Notes under the pieces: generated by a model
Seen by the model: only the letters and a program-made list of their open reading frames with translations
Told to the model about the DNA's origin: nothing
Database searches by the model: none
Made by a program: the position numbers and the translations under genes
In this document: positions 1 through 8,663 of the stretch, in pieces
Layout: every line of letters starts with the position of its first letter
How positions within the stretch are numbered: the first letter of the stretch is position 1
Origin: Treponema sp.
GTDB lineage: Bacteria > Spirochaetota > Spirochaetia > Treponematales > Treponemataceae
DNA length: 64,000 bases
Reading direction: 5' to 3'
NCBI GenBank assembly: GCA_024402505.1
Contig: JAKSTP010000001.1
Span: 1 to 64,000, forward strand

Positions 1-94
1 TGATAGCTACTACTTCGTAACCATCAGCTTCGAACATCTGGCGGAAAGCCAAGCGACCGATACGGCCGAAACCATTAATAGCAACTTTAACCAT
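1..94 (-). CDS. gap: glyceraldehyde-3-phosphate dehydrogenase, N-terminal fragment (cut by window edge)
   Basis: Only the first 31 codons lie in the window. They read [20 protein letters not shown] and then [11 protein letters not shown]. This is the characteristic GAPDH N-terminus with the NAD-binding Rossmann motif NGFGRIGR. The family converts glyceraldehyde-3-phosphate to 1,3-bisphosphoglycerate in cytosolic glycolysis. The start codon is supported by an AAGGAG ribosome binding site at 104-109 on the minus strand. A sigma-70-like promoter lies just upstream (134-162), immediately after the stop codon of the response regulator, so gap is probably transcribed on its own. The truncation is due only to the window end. 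Confidence 0.93.
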   Translation of the reverse strand, partial: MVKVAINGFGRIGRLAFRQMFEADGYEVVAI

Positions 95-133
95 AGTTAG
101 TTGACTCCTTAAAATTCTAAAAAGTTTGGATTT

Positions 134-162
134 ATTTTATATTTTATAACCAAATTGTTCAA
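134..162 (-). promoter_or_regulatory. predicted sigma-70 promoter of gap
   Basis: On the minus strand, TTGAAC (157-162) and TAAAAT (134-139) are separated by 17 bases. The predicted start site is near 127, giving a leader of about 33 nt with an AAGGAG site. No terminator hairpin separates it from the upstream response regulator gene. Confidence 0.6.
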
Positions 163-178
163 TAGTAATTTTTACCTA

Positions 179-1528
179 TCAGTCTTCAAGCCCAAGCTTT
201 CGGTGAAGAGTCTTACGGCCAATGCCAAGAACTTCTGCTGTCTTAGTTTTATTACCGTTGTTTGCAGCAAGAGTCTGGTTGATGATCATCAATTCGGCTT
301 CTTCCAGTGTTGTTCCAAGGGGAATTGTAATCATTTTTGAAAGTTCAGAAGTCTTAAGTGAAGGTGGAAGATCATCTACAGTGATTTCATCACCACTTGC
401 CATAACAACAGCGCTTTGAATAAAACTCTGAAGCTCACGGATATTTCCAGGCCAGCTGTAGTTCTGAAGTGCTGTTTTTGCACGGGAATCAAATCCTTTA
501 ATGCTGCGGCCATTTTCATCAGCAAATTTTTTAAGAAATTCGGTCATTAAAAGAGGAATATCTTCTTTTCGTTCACGTAAAGGCGGAATTCCAATGCGGA
601 TAACATTCAATCTATAGTAAAGATCTTCCCGGAAACGACCGGCTTTTACTTCTTCTTCCATGTTGCGGTTTGTTGCTGCAATAATACGGACATCAACTTC
701 AATAGTTTTTTCACCGCCTACCCTTTCAAACTTCTTTTCCTGAATTACACGAAGAAGTTTTACCTGAACGGAAGGATTGATTTCACCGATTTCATCAAGG
801 AAGATGGTACCGCCGTGGGCCTGTTCAAAAACACCTTTCTTCATATTTTCGGCACCAGTAAAAGCACCTTTTTCATGACCAAAAAGTTCACTTTCCAGAA
901 GAGTTTCACTTAAAGCGGCAAGATGCACTTTTACAATAGGTTTATCCTTACGTGGTGAAAGATTGTGGATGGTGTCGGCAACAACTTCCTTTCCAACCCC
1001 GCTTTCGCCTGTAATAAGCACAGTGGCATTTGTAGGAGCAACTTTCTGAACAAGTTCAGACACCTTTTTCATGCCAAGGCTTTTTCCAAGATTTGTAGAA
1101 AGAGTTTTTTCGCTGGAAGCAGCCTGAAGTTCCTGCTCAAGACGTGTTTTCTGGAAAGCCAGTTCACGTCCCTTAAGGGCATTTTTTACGATGGTATTAA
1201 GGTGATCAAGATCTAAAGGTTTTGTAAGAAAATCAAAGGCACCGTATTTAATGGCAGACTTTGCATCATCAACACTACCGTGACCTGTAAGAACAATTAC
1301 CGGAAGCCCAGGATACTTTGTAGTAACGGTTTTTACCACTTCCATACCGGAAATGCCGTCCATGCGAAGGTCTGTAATTACAAGATCAATATCACCTTTT
1401 GCAATAAGGGCAAGACCGTCTTTTCCGTTGGCAGCCTGTTTTACTTCATAACCTTCCAGTTCAAAATTGTCGGAAAGTCCGTTTCGGATATTTTCTTCGT
1501 CATCGATGGTAAGAATTGTAAATTTCAT
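179..1528 (-). CDS. sigma-54-dependent response regulator, NtrC/AtoC family
   Basis: The 449-residue protein has the full NtrC layout. The receiver domain (about 1-120) has the acidic pocket D9/D10 and phospho-acceptor D53 in VITDLRMDG. The central AAA+ domain has Walker A GESGVGKE, the sigma-54 contact loop GAFTGA and Walker B IFLDEIG. A Fis-type helix-turn-helix lies at the extreme C-terminus ([17 protein letters not shown]). Proteins of this family use ATP hydrolysis to open promoters held by sigma-54 RNA polymerase. It lies 6 bases after the PAS histidine kinase, its probable cognate sensor, at the end of the murG-cvpA-holB gene run. I recall the same kinase-regulator pair beside murG in Treponema pallidum. 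The regulon is unknown, and I did not identify a sigma-54 promoter in the window. Confidence 0.93.
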   Translation of the reverse strand: MKFTILTIDDEENIRNGLSDNFELEGYEVKQAANGKDGLALIAKGDIDLVITDLRMDGISGMEVVKTVTTKYPGLPVIVLTGHGSVDDAKSAIKYGAFDFLTKPLDLDHLNTIVKNALKGRELAFQKTRLEQELQAASSEKTLSTNLGKSLGMKKVSELVQKVAPTNATVLITGESGVGKEVVADTIHNLSPRKDKPIVKVHLAALSETLLESELFGHEKGAFTGAENMKKGVFEQAHGGTIFLDEIGEINPSVQVKLLRVIQEKKFERVGGEKTIEVDVRIIAATNRNMEEEVKAGRFREDLYYRLNVIRIGIPPLRERKEDIPLLMTEFLKKFADENGRSIKGFDSRAKTALQNYSWPGNIRELQSFIQSAVVMASGDEITVDDLPPSLKTSELSKMITIPLGTTLEEAELMIINQTLAANNGNKTKTAEVLGIGRKTLHRKLGLED

Positions 1529-1534
1529 AAGCGC

Positions 1535-2734
1535 CTACTTAAGCAGTTTAGTGCCTTTTTGAGGGATTGGGAACACAAGTACAAACTCAGTGCCCTCGCC
1601 AGGAACTGATTTTACGCGGATTTCTCCGGAAAACTCTTTTACTATTTTATAAACGGTGGTCATGCCAAGACCGGTTCCGTTGGCCTTTGTTGTAAAATAA
1701 GGTTCAAAAATCTGAGAAACTGTCTGTTCATCCATTCCACAGCCGTTATCTGTAATGCGGAGAATGTATTTAAGATCATCAACCTCTGTGGAAATGGCAA
1801 AGATTCCCTGTTTTCGGTCCACACTTTTTATGGCTGCAAGAGAGTTCTGGGCAAAGTTTACAAGGACTTCCCGGAACAGTTTTTCATCAATAAGAATGCG
1901 TACATTTTTGCTGTTGTCTGAAAATATGGACTTGATTTCAATTCCGCTTTTAGAAAATTCCGGTTCAAAAAATGAACACACATTTGAAATCACATCATGG
2001 GGATTTTTAAGTTCAAGACTGGCGTTTACAGGACGAACAGCAAGAAGGAAATCCATTACAAGTGTGTTCAAATGTTCAATTTCTTCGTTTACAACATCAA
2101 TATGATCTTCCACAAACTTTTTTGCAGGAAGCTTATCTTCGTTTTCACGGGCCTTTTCTAAAGCCCGCTGAATCAACTGAATGTGAATGGAAATGGCACC
2201 CAGAGGATTTTTAATTTCATGGGCCATACCTGCAGCAAGATTTGTAAGGCTTGCAAGATTTTCCATGCGCCGAAGTCTCACCTGCTGGTTCTTCTTTTCA
2301 GTAACATCATTGATTGTAACAATATGACCTTTAATCTCGTTGTCCAGAACAAGAGGCATAATGGTGATGGAAACAAAACGAACAGATCCGCCGGAAGTAA
2401 CAAAAGTAAAATCATCGGCAGAGTTTGTAATATTTTTATCACGGCAGTTTTTGAAATAGGCAGAAATGTCCTTGTCGTCAATAATTTCCCAGAAAGTAAG
2501 GCTTGTGTTTTTTGCATCATCCAGGTGAGTAGAAAATGGAAGACTTGATTCAGCTGCCTTGTTGTTGCGGAGAACATGAAAATCCTTATCAAGAATTACA
2601 AGTGCCGTAGACAAAGACTGAATAATGGAATGAAGCACATCATTTTCTTCACTTACGGATTCAAAAAGAGAAAGAATCTGGGCATTGGAAAGTTTTTCGG
2701 CCTTAGAACGGGCTCTGTTTACATAACGCTGCAT
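1535..2734 (-). CDS. PAS-domain sensor histidine kinase, NtrB-like, soluble
   Basis: The 399-residue kinase has no membrane segment or signal peptide, so it is predicted to sense a cytosolic cue. Residues about 35-150 form a PAS domain (STALVILDKDFHVLRNN). The H-box is AAGMAHEIKNPLGA with phospho-acceptor H172. The C-terminal ATPase domain has N-box NFAQNSLAAI, G1 DNGCGMD and G2 GTGLGMTTVYKIV. The AHEIKNPLGA signature is typical of NtrB/AtoS kinases that pair with sigma-54 activators, which matches the gene immediately downstream. Its start overlaps the end of the holB-like gene by 16 bases, which suggests translational coupling. The stimulus cannot be read from the sequence. Confidence 0.92.
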   Translation of the reverse strand: MQRYVNRARSKAEKLSNAQILSLFESVSEENDVLHSIIQSLSTALVILDKDFHVLRNNKAAESSLPFSTHLDDAKNTSLTFWEIIDDKDISAYFKNCRDKNITNSADDFTFVTSGGSVRFVSITIMPLVLDNEIKGHIVTINDVTEKKNQQVRLRRMENLASLTNLAAGMAHEIKNPLGAISIHIQLIQRALEKARENEDKLPAKKFVEDHIDVVNEEIEHLNTLVMDFLLAVRPVNASLELKNPHDVISNVCSFFEPEFSKSGIEIKSIFSDNSKNVRILIDEKLFREVLVNFAQNSLAAIKSVDRKQGIFAISTEVDDLKYILRITDNGCGMDEQTVSQIFEPYFTTKANGTGLGMTTVYKIVKEFSGEIRVKSVPGEGTEFVLVFPIPQKGTKLLK

Positions 2735-3951
2735 TTGAAAATGTTCCCGTTGGAAATATTGATACGAGTAAGATCTCGAAGTAGATTTTCAAGACTTGCC
2801 TGAATACTCTGATTGTAAAAATTTACGTGATCGTTTGCACTCTGAAGTGCTTTCAGACACTGGCCGTAAGCTTCTGTTCCCTGCTGACTTTTCAGAAGAG
2901 GTTTAAGCACAAGAAGAATCTGATTCAGGAAAATACGATACTCGGCTTTTGGAGTAAAGTTTTTACATCGTTTTACAAGTTCCAAAATATTTGGATAACT
3001 TGAAGATGCAATTCCTTTTATAAAGCCCATTGCTTCCTGATTCATGGCAAGTGGCGGAACCGGAAGGAAGGTCTGCATATAATCATTGATTGTTGATTTT
3101 ACGCCGGTGGTATGGAAGGCACGTTCAAGAACTTCTGTCTGTTTTTCTAGAGAACGGTTTTGAAAATTATAAGTGCGTACCCGTGAAAGAATGGTTGGCA
3201 TTACGGCATTTCTTCTTGATGTAAGAAGGATGAAAACTGTATCTTTTGGAGGCTCCTCAAGAATCTTCAAAAGTGCGTTTCTTGCAGCGTCATTCATGCA
3301 ATCGGCATTTTCAATAATGACTGTTTTTTTATTATCGTCGGTAGTAATGCGGGCCCAGGATTCAATATTTCTGATCTGGGAAACCGGAATGCTTGAATAG
3401 AAAAATCCGCTTTCAAGAGCATCACAATCTTCTTTTATTTCGCTGCAGATTTTTTCAACCTGGTCAACAGCAGGAAGTTCCCGTGGAAAATCTATCAGTT
3501 CAAGGTTTTCATCAATCTGGGAAACAAGAGCTGCAATTTTAGAAAGTTTGTCATCACCAGAAAGAAGAACAGGAGAAAAACGCATGGTAAGTTTTCGCAC
3601 AGACCGTACAAAAAGATAACGGGCCGCATAAAGGTGACTGTTGTTCTGGCGTAAAGCCCTCAAAAAAGTGTCGCAGGAAGCAGAAATCTCAAGGCCAGTA
3701 TCACGAGGGCCGCAAAGAAGAACATTTGAAGCAACAAGAGATTTATGCTGAAGACACAAAGGACAGTTACACTGCCAGGTTCCTTCCCCAATATCCTTAT
3801 GAGAAAGAATACGTGCAGTTTCTAAAGCAGCGGTAAGTTTTCCGTTTCCCGCATTTCCATAAAACAGAATTGATCCTGGAAGAGTCTTGTTCTGGATATC
3901 TTTTTCGAGAAGTGATGTAACCTGTTCCTGTCCAAGAAGATTTTCGTACAT
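2719..3951 (-). CDS. holB: DNA polymerase III delta-prime-like clamp loader subunit
   Basis: The 410-residue protein starts MYENLLGQEQVTSLL and has the clamp-loader AAA+ fold. It carries a Walker-A-like GNAGNGK, a short cysteine cluster CNCPLC, and the typical delta-prime/gamma stretch NALLKILEEPP followed by a sensor-1/SRVR segment (TILSRVRTY). The Walker B region is degenerate (IIENADCMN instead of a DEAD box), which points to a non-hydrolysing delta-prime subunit rather than DnaX. Its role is loading the beta clamp at replication forks. It abuts cvpA and overlaps the kinase gene, so it sits inside the murG operon. The gene symbol rests on motif recognition; a divergent DnaX paralogue is the alternative. 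Confidence 0.8.
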   Translation of the reverse strand: MYENLLGQEQVTSLLEKDIQNKTLPGSILFYGNAGNGKLTAALETARILSHKDIGEGTWQCNCPLCLQHKSLVASNVLLCGPRDTGLEISASCDTFLRALRQNNSHLYAARYLFVRSVRKLTMRFSPVLLSGDDKLSKIAALVSQIDENLELIDFPRELPAVDQVEKICSEIKEDCDALESGFFYSSIPVSQIRNIESWARITTDDNKKTVIIENADCMNDAARNALLKILEEPPKDTVFILLTSRRNAVMPTILSRVRTYNFQNRSLEKQTEVLERAFHTTGVKSTINDYMQTFLPVPPLAMNQEAMGFIKGIASSSYPNILELVKRCKNFTPKAEYRIFLNQILLVLKPLLKSQQGTEAYGQCLKALQSANDHVNFYNQSIQASLENLLRDLTRINISNGNIFKCSVM

Positions 3952-4427
3952 CAGGCAGCAATGCCTCCAAAGCGGATAGGATGACTTCCAAAATAAGATA
4001 AGTATAATTTATAGAAGAAACTGTCGTGGAAAATGGCTTTTGTATCAATAAATGAACAAAGCTGAAGCAGCATGATAAGAACGATACAAACAAAAGCTCC
4101 TTCCACAAGGCCTAAAAGGAAGCCCAGTGCTCTGTCCAGACCTTTGAAAATCTGGCCTGAGAAAATTCTATCAACAATGGCATGAACAATCATAATCACC
4201 AGGAAGATGATTACAAAGATCAAAAGGAAACACACGATGTTACAGAAAAGTTCATTTTTAATGTAAGGAGCAAGATAAGGATTCAGTTTTGGATAAAAAG
4301 CAAGTCCTCCAAGAATACTGAACAGCAGGGATGCCTTTCCAAAAATTTCTTTTAAAAATCCCTTGGCAGTTCCAATAAGACCAAATACAAGAATAATAAC
4401 GATGATGAAAATATCTACAAGCTGCAT
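3951..4427 (-). CDS. CvpA-family membrane protein
   Basis: This 158-residue protein starts MQLVDIFIIVIILVFGLIGT and has four hydrophobic segments (about 3-20, 27-47, 62-85, 104-127), matching the CvpA/colicin V production family. The loop AIVDRIFSGQIFKGLDRALG contains the conserved D-R-x-LG element of that family. The molecular function of CvpA proteins is poorly defined; in enterobacteria they affect envelope integrity and colicin export. It sits 8 bases after murG and abuts the holB-like gene, so it is almost certainly co-transcribed with both. Confidence 0.85.
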   Translation of the reverse strand: MQLVDIFIIVIILVFGLIGTAKGFLKEIFGKASLLFSILGGLAFYPKLNPYLAPYIKNELFCNIVCFLLIFVIIFLVIMIVHAIVDRIFSGQIFKGLDRALGFLLGLVEGAFVCIVLIMLLQLCSFIDTKAIFHDSFFYKLYLSYFGSHPIRFGGIAA

Positions 4428-4435
4428 AATTTCCT

Positions 4436-5593
4436 CTATTTACATTCCTCAAGAATTAATTTTGCTATTTTAAGGGCCGGTTTTTCACCTTCTGTAAGTT
4501 TACCAAGATTTTCCGACATTTTCTTCAGGTTGTCGTTTTCAAGAATCTGGGAAAGACTTTCTTCAAGATAAGCTTTTGAAGCTTTTTCACCAAGAAGAAC
4601 TTTGGCACAGCCGGCTTTTTCAAAATATTCTGCGTTGTCTACCTGGTCCCCACGAGTTCCGTTCCCGCACAAAGGCACAAGAATCATTGGTTTTTTAAGA
4701 ACAGCGCATTCCCAGATGGAGTTGGCACCGGCCCGTGAAAGTATAAGGTCGGCAGAAGCCAGGACGTGAGGCATTTCGTCGTAGATAAACTGGTAAGGTT
4801 TATACGAATCCTGATATTTTGCTTTAAGTTCTTCTACTTCGGAAGCATCTGTATTCAAAAGGCCGGTCTGATGGACTACGGTAAAGTGAGTACACAAAAA
4901 GTCTATGGAATCTTTTACAAGGGTATTGATCTGCTTTGCGCCACTGGAACCACCTAAAACAAGAAGAACCGGTTTTTTATTTTCGGAAGATTCATCTAAG
5001 CCAAGGAATTTTTTTCCAATGGAAGAATCGGTTTTATAAAAAACAGGACGCACCGGGTTTCCGGTAACAACAGCTTTTTCTTTCTGAGCAGCTCCAAGAT
5101 ATTTTTTTGTTTCCTCGTAGCTTAAAAGCATTTTTTTTGCCGATTTACAGTTGATGCGGTTTGCAAGTCCCACTGAAAAATCACATTCGTGGGTAAAAAC
5201 CGGGATTTTTAGAAGACGGGCTGCAATGCAAGGTGGAACAGAAACGAATCCCCCTTTGGAAAAAAGCACATCCGGCTTAATTTTTAAAAGGATAAAAAAT
5301 GATTTTACAAAACCTGCAAAAATCTTAAAAAGATCCAGGAAGTTCTGAAAAGAAAAATATCGGCGAAGTTTACCGCTTGGAATACCATAGAACTTGTCGG
5401 CAGAAGGACCTTCAGGACCACAGGCACTTTCAACAATCTTTTTGTCCATGCCACGACTGTTTCCAATCCAGAAAATCTGAATCTTTTCTTCCTGAAGTTC
5501 TTTTGAAAGGGATTTTAATTCATCACATACTGCAAGACCTGGAAAAATGTGACCTGCAGTTCCCCCACCAGTAAATGCAATTTTCTTCCACAT
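4436..5593 (-). CDS. murG: UDP-N-acetylglucosamine:lipid I transferase MurG
   Basis: This 385-residue GT-B glycosyltransferase adds GlcNAc to lipid I to make lipid II on the cytoplasmic face of the membrane. The N-terminal loop FTGGGTAGHIFPGLAV is the MurG G-loop. SKGGFVSVP, the acceptor-side LVLGGSSGA and the C-terminal donor-site SRAGANSIWE are all present, and the length is slightly above the family norm of about 355-365. It leads the gene run murG-cvpA-holB-kinase-regulator. It has no Shine-Dalgarno sequence. A TAAAAT -10 box ends six bases before the ATG, with TTGCCA 17 bases further up, overlapping the first codons of the divergent addB-like gene, so a leaderless mRNA is predicted. Confidence 0.95.
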   Translation of the reverse strand: MWKKIAFTGGGTAGHIFPGLAVCDELKSLSKELQEEKIQIFWIGNSRGMDKKIVESACGPEGPSADKFYGIPSGKLRRYFSFQNFLDLFKIFAGFVKSFFILLKIKPDVLFSKGGFVSVPPCIAARLLKIPVFTHECDFSVGLANRINCKSAKKMLLSYEETKKYLGAAQKEKAVVTGNPVRPVFYKTDSSIGKKFLGLDESSENKKPVLLVLGGSSGAKQINTLVKDSIDFLCTHFTVVHQTGLLNTDASEVEELKAKYQDSYKPYQFIYDEMPHVLASADLILSRAGANSIWECAVLKKPMILVPLCGNGTRGDQVDNAEYFEKAGCAKVLLGEKASKAYLEESLSQILENDNLKKMSENLGKLTEGEKPALKIAKLILEECK

Positions 5594-5615
5594 ACTTATA
5601 TTTTAATGATATATT
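5587..5615 (+). promoter_or_regulatory. predicted leaderless promoter of addB-like gene
   Basis: TATATT (5610-5615) ends 6 bases before the ATG at 5622, with a 4-of-6 -35 match TCCACA (5587-5592) at 17-base spacing that overlaps the murG start codon. No ribosome binding site is visible. The whole divergent intergenic region is only 28 bases. Confidence 0.45.
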
Positions 5616-5628
5616 TATTATATGGCAA
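5600..5628 (-). promoter_or_regulatory. predicted leaderless promoter of murG
   Basis: On the minus strand, TTGCCA (5623-5628) and TAAAAT (5600-5605) are 17 bases apart and the -10 ends 6 bases before the murG ATG. The -35 box lies within the start codon and next codon of the divergent addB-like gene. The predicted transcript begins at or within a base or two of the start codon. Confidence 0.6.
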
Positions 5629-8600
5629 CTTCAATTTTTTCTGGTAACAACATCCTTTTTACAACCGATATTCCAAAAATCATTACACAGTTTATTTCAG
5701 ATAAAGATGCAGTTTTTGTTTTTCCATCCAGCATTGCCCGGGACACCTGGTGCGAATGGACAATTAAAAACCACGAATTAACCGGAGTAAAATGCACTCC
5801 TCAGGAAAAATGGATGGCCTGGGACGAATTCAAGGCCGCCTGCTGTTCCAAAGAAATTGAAAATCTTTCCTGCATTCCTTCCCCGCTTCGAAAACTTTTT
5901 GCACGTCACATTCTTTCAAAAAAAATGAACGAGCCTGAACCATATTTCGAAGTGATTGTAAACCGGGGCGACTGTAAAAGTCTGCTTCACTTTAACAGCT
6001 GGCTTTCAAAACTGCTTCCAAATTTAAAACAGTGGACATTGAAAAAATTCGGCTCTGTTGATATAGAAAAAAATTATGAAAATCTTATGAAAGGCCTTAC
6101 AGACGGAGAAGACCGGGATTTTCTTAAACTTTACAGAGATTACACTGTTTTTTTAAGGGAAAATCACCTTTATGAGCCAGACTATCTTGAACCGGATTTT
6201 TCAAAGGCAGACAAAACTTTTATCATTTTTTATCCTGAAACCCTTAAAGACTATTTTGATTACAAAGAACTTTTCGAAAAGGAAAACGTTTATTCAGTCT
6301 GTGTTCCAGAAATTGAAGATCACAACAAGCATCCTGAATGCGTTCTTTACCCTGATGCCCGTACAGAACTTCGAAAAACCATTTTAAAAATCAGAAAACT
6401 TCACGACAATGGAACTCCCTGGGATGATATTGCACTTACTGTTCCAGACCTTAAAACCAGCTGTTCTTATATTGAACGGGAACTTAAACTTTATGAAATT
6501 CCTTACCTTCTCCGCTCAGGCTATGATAAAACCATCAACTGCCCGGGTCAGATGTTTGTAGAAATTGAACAGTGCGTTAAAAACAATTTTGCCTTTCCTT
6601 ATCTTCGTGCCCTTATGGAAGATTCCTTTATTCCATGGAAATATGGCGAAACCTACAAAACAATTATTGAAATTGCAAACGAAACCCGAAGCCTTTACCC
6701 TTATAAAAAACAGGGTGAAGATGCTGATGAAAATATAACCGAAGATCCTGTAGAATCAGCCTTACAGCTTTTTGATAAAGACTGGATTCTTGAAACCTAC
6801 AGAACTTTCCGAAAATACATCACTGATTTTTACAGATCAAAATCATTTTCAGAAATGCGTGATATGTGGACCCGAATTTCCAATGACCTTATCTGGGCCG
6901 ACCGTAAAACAAAAATCTGGGAAAAAGATGAAAACAATATCATCGGGCTTTGTATCAACAATCTTGATGAACTTAAAAATATTGAAACCCGTTACCTGAA
7001 ATCACACAAACAGCTTTTGCACATTGACAGCTGCTACGACTTCTTTCTTGACCGGCTTCGTGATGATCCTTACGTTCCTATCAACGAAAAATTCCGTTCT
7101 ATCTCACTTTTTGATTATAAAATGTCGGGACCTGCCTGGTTCAAGTATCAGTTTATTATCAATGCAAACCAGAAGGACCTTTCGGTAAATACACGGGAAC
7201 TTGATTTTTTGAAAGAAGAAAAACGCCGTTTGCTTTCATGCCAGGACAACAATTTTGTAACGGCCGCATTCATCAATCTTTACAATAAAGAAAGCACTGT
7301 TGCAGAATTTTCCTGCTCTTCAAACGGATTTTCAGGCTTCTCCATTTCCCACACATATTTTACAGAAAAAAAATGGACCTCTTTCCCGGAACTTAAATCT
7401 TTGGATCAGGAAGATTTTTACATCAACGAAAGAAACTGGCTTTTAAACGATTCTCCATCTCCTTCAAAAATTACAATCCACCAGAAAAATGCCATGGAAA
7501 ACTGGATTTCCCGCATTCAAGACATGGAATCACCTTTGGACAAACAGAAGAAAATTGCAGAAAAAGCTAAGGAAACACTCCGTTTTACCATTAATGAAGA
7601 CAACCTTGATCCGGAAGGAAAATATTACAAAATCAGTCAGACTGACTTGAAAAACTTCTTTCCATGTCCACGAAGCTGGCTTTTTTCAAAACTTTTTAAA
7701 ATCAAGGAAGAACAAATTGCCCAGGACATTTTTGATCATTTTGATGCAGGTAATATTTTTCACGAAACCATAAGCAACTGGCTTTCGGATTATTATCTAA
7801 AAAAGAATCTGCCGGTTTTTGGAAGTCCTTCCTGGGATGAACAGACTATCCGGGATCAGATTATGCATTCAATAGAAAAAACCATTACTCTTGAAAAAGA
7901 TAAAAAGGTAAAAATAAGTGATTACAAAAAAAGTCCTTTAAGAATCAAAATTATTGAAAGTCAGAAAGATAAATTCTGCAACAATATTTATGATTTTATT
8001 TCTAAACTCTGTACAGAAAATGATAAATCTCCAAAAAATCACCTTGGAAATTACAGGGTTATTTCAACGGAAACTTCCTACATGGACGAAGATGAGGGAG
8101 GATACAGACTTTTTGGAAAAATTGACGCACTTCTTTCCCATCCTGAGGAAGGAATTGGGGAAACTATTGTTGATTTTAAAACTGGAACTCCTCCAAAAAC
8201 TTCCGAAGTTAAAATTGCTGAAAAAAGCATTCTGGTAGATGGAAAAAAACTGAAAGGAAAAGTATTAAAGGATTTCCAGATGGCTACCTACACTACACTT
8301 CTTGATCACTTAAGTAAAAATCTTAAAGTTTCGGAAGGTATTTTCTTATCTACAAAACACGACAGCAATAATCCTGAAGAATACAACTCTTCTTACGTAT
8401 TTTCAAAAGTTTATAACAATAAATGCACCAAGCGTGATGACAGTGAAAAAGGATTTAACATTACACTTTCGGAATTTTCTGAATACGTAAAGCTTTTCAA
8501 AGAACTTCTGGACAATAAAGATCTTTCACCTGATTTTACAGGAAAAGACATACGCACCTACGTAAATAAAAACGAAACCTGCAGCAACTGTAGATTCAAT

Positions 8601-8663
8601 TCAATCTGCCGAACAACATACACCATGGCTAAATCTGAAGAAAATGCAGGAGGAAAAAAATAA
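5622..8663 (+). CDS. addB: AddB/RexB-like nuclease subunit of the AddAB recombination complex
   Basis: The 1013-residue protein is the partner of the UvrD-type helicase encoded immediately downstream. Its C-terminus carries a PD-(D/E)XK nuclease: GKIDALL near residue 832 and IVDFKTG near 850 supply the catalytic D, D and K. Four cysteines, C682 (in CPRSW), C987, C990 and C996, have the CxxCx5C spacing of the AddB 4Fe-4S staple. Unlike Bacillus AddB, I see no N-terminal Walker A; the start reads MATSIFSGNNILFTTD and continues into VFVFPSSIARDTW, closer to RexB-type subunits. The complex processes double-strand breaks for RecA loading. The stop overlaps the addA start (TAATG). Confidence 0.83.
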   Translation: MATSIFSGNNILFTTDIPKIITQFISDKDAVFVFPSSIARDTWCEWTIKNHELTGVKCTPQEKWMAWDEFKAACCSKEIENLSCIPSPLRKLFARHILSKKMNEPEPYFEVIVNRGDCKSLLHFNSWLSKLLPNLKQWTLKKFGSVDIEKNYENLMKGLTDGEDRDFLKLYRDYTVFLRENHLYEPDYLEPDFSKADKTFIIFYPETLKDYFDYKELFEKENVYSVCVPEIEDHNKHPECVLYPDARTELRKTILKIRKLHDNGTPWDDIALTVPDLKTSCSYIERELKLYEIPYLLRSGYDKTINCPGQMFVEIEQCVKNNFAFPYLRALMEDSFIPWKYGETYKTIIEIANETRSLYPYKKQGEDADENITEDPVESALQLFDKDWILETYRTFRKYITDFYRSKSFSEMRDMWTRISNDLIWADRKTKIWEKDENNIIGLCINNLDELKNIETRYLKSHKQLLHIDSCYDFFLDRLRDDPYVPINEKFRSISLFDYKMSGPAWFKYQFIINANQKDLSVNTRELDFLKEEKRRLLSCQDNNFVTAAFINLYNKESTVAEFSCSSNGFSGFSISHTYFTEKKWTSFPELKSLDQEDFYINERNWLLNDSPSPSKITIHQKNAMENWISRIQDMESPLDKQKKIAEKAKETLRFTINEDNLDPEGKYYKISQTDLKNFFPCPRSWLFSKLFKIKEEQIAQDIFDHFDAGNIFHETISNWLSDYYLKKNLPVFGSPSWDEQTIRDQIMHSIEKTITLEKDKKVKISDYKKSPLRIKIIESQKDKFCNNIYDFISKLCTENDKSPKNHLGNYRVISTETSYMDEDEGGYRLFGKIDALLSHPEEGIGETIVDFKTGTPPKTSEVKIAEKSILVDGKKLKGKVLKDFQMATYTTLLDHLSKNLKVSEGIFLSTKHDSNNPEEYNSSYVFSKVYNNKCTKRDDSEKGFNITLSEFSEYVKLFKELLDNKDLSPDFTGKDIRTYVNKNETCSNCRFNSICRTTYTMAKSEENAGGKK

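Noticed and set aside
5151-5781. Open frames overlapping the murG start and addB start on plus
   Set aside because: They are out of frame with well-supported genes and have no motif.
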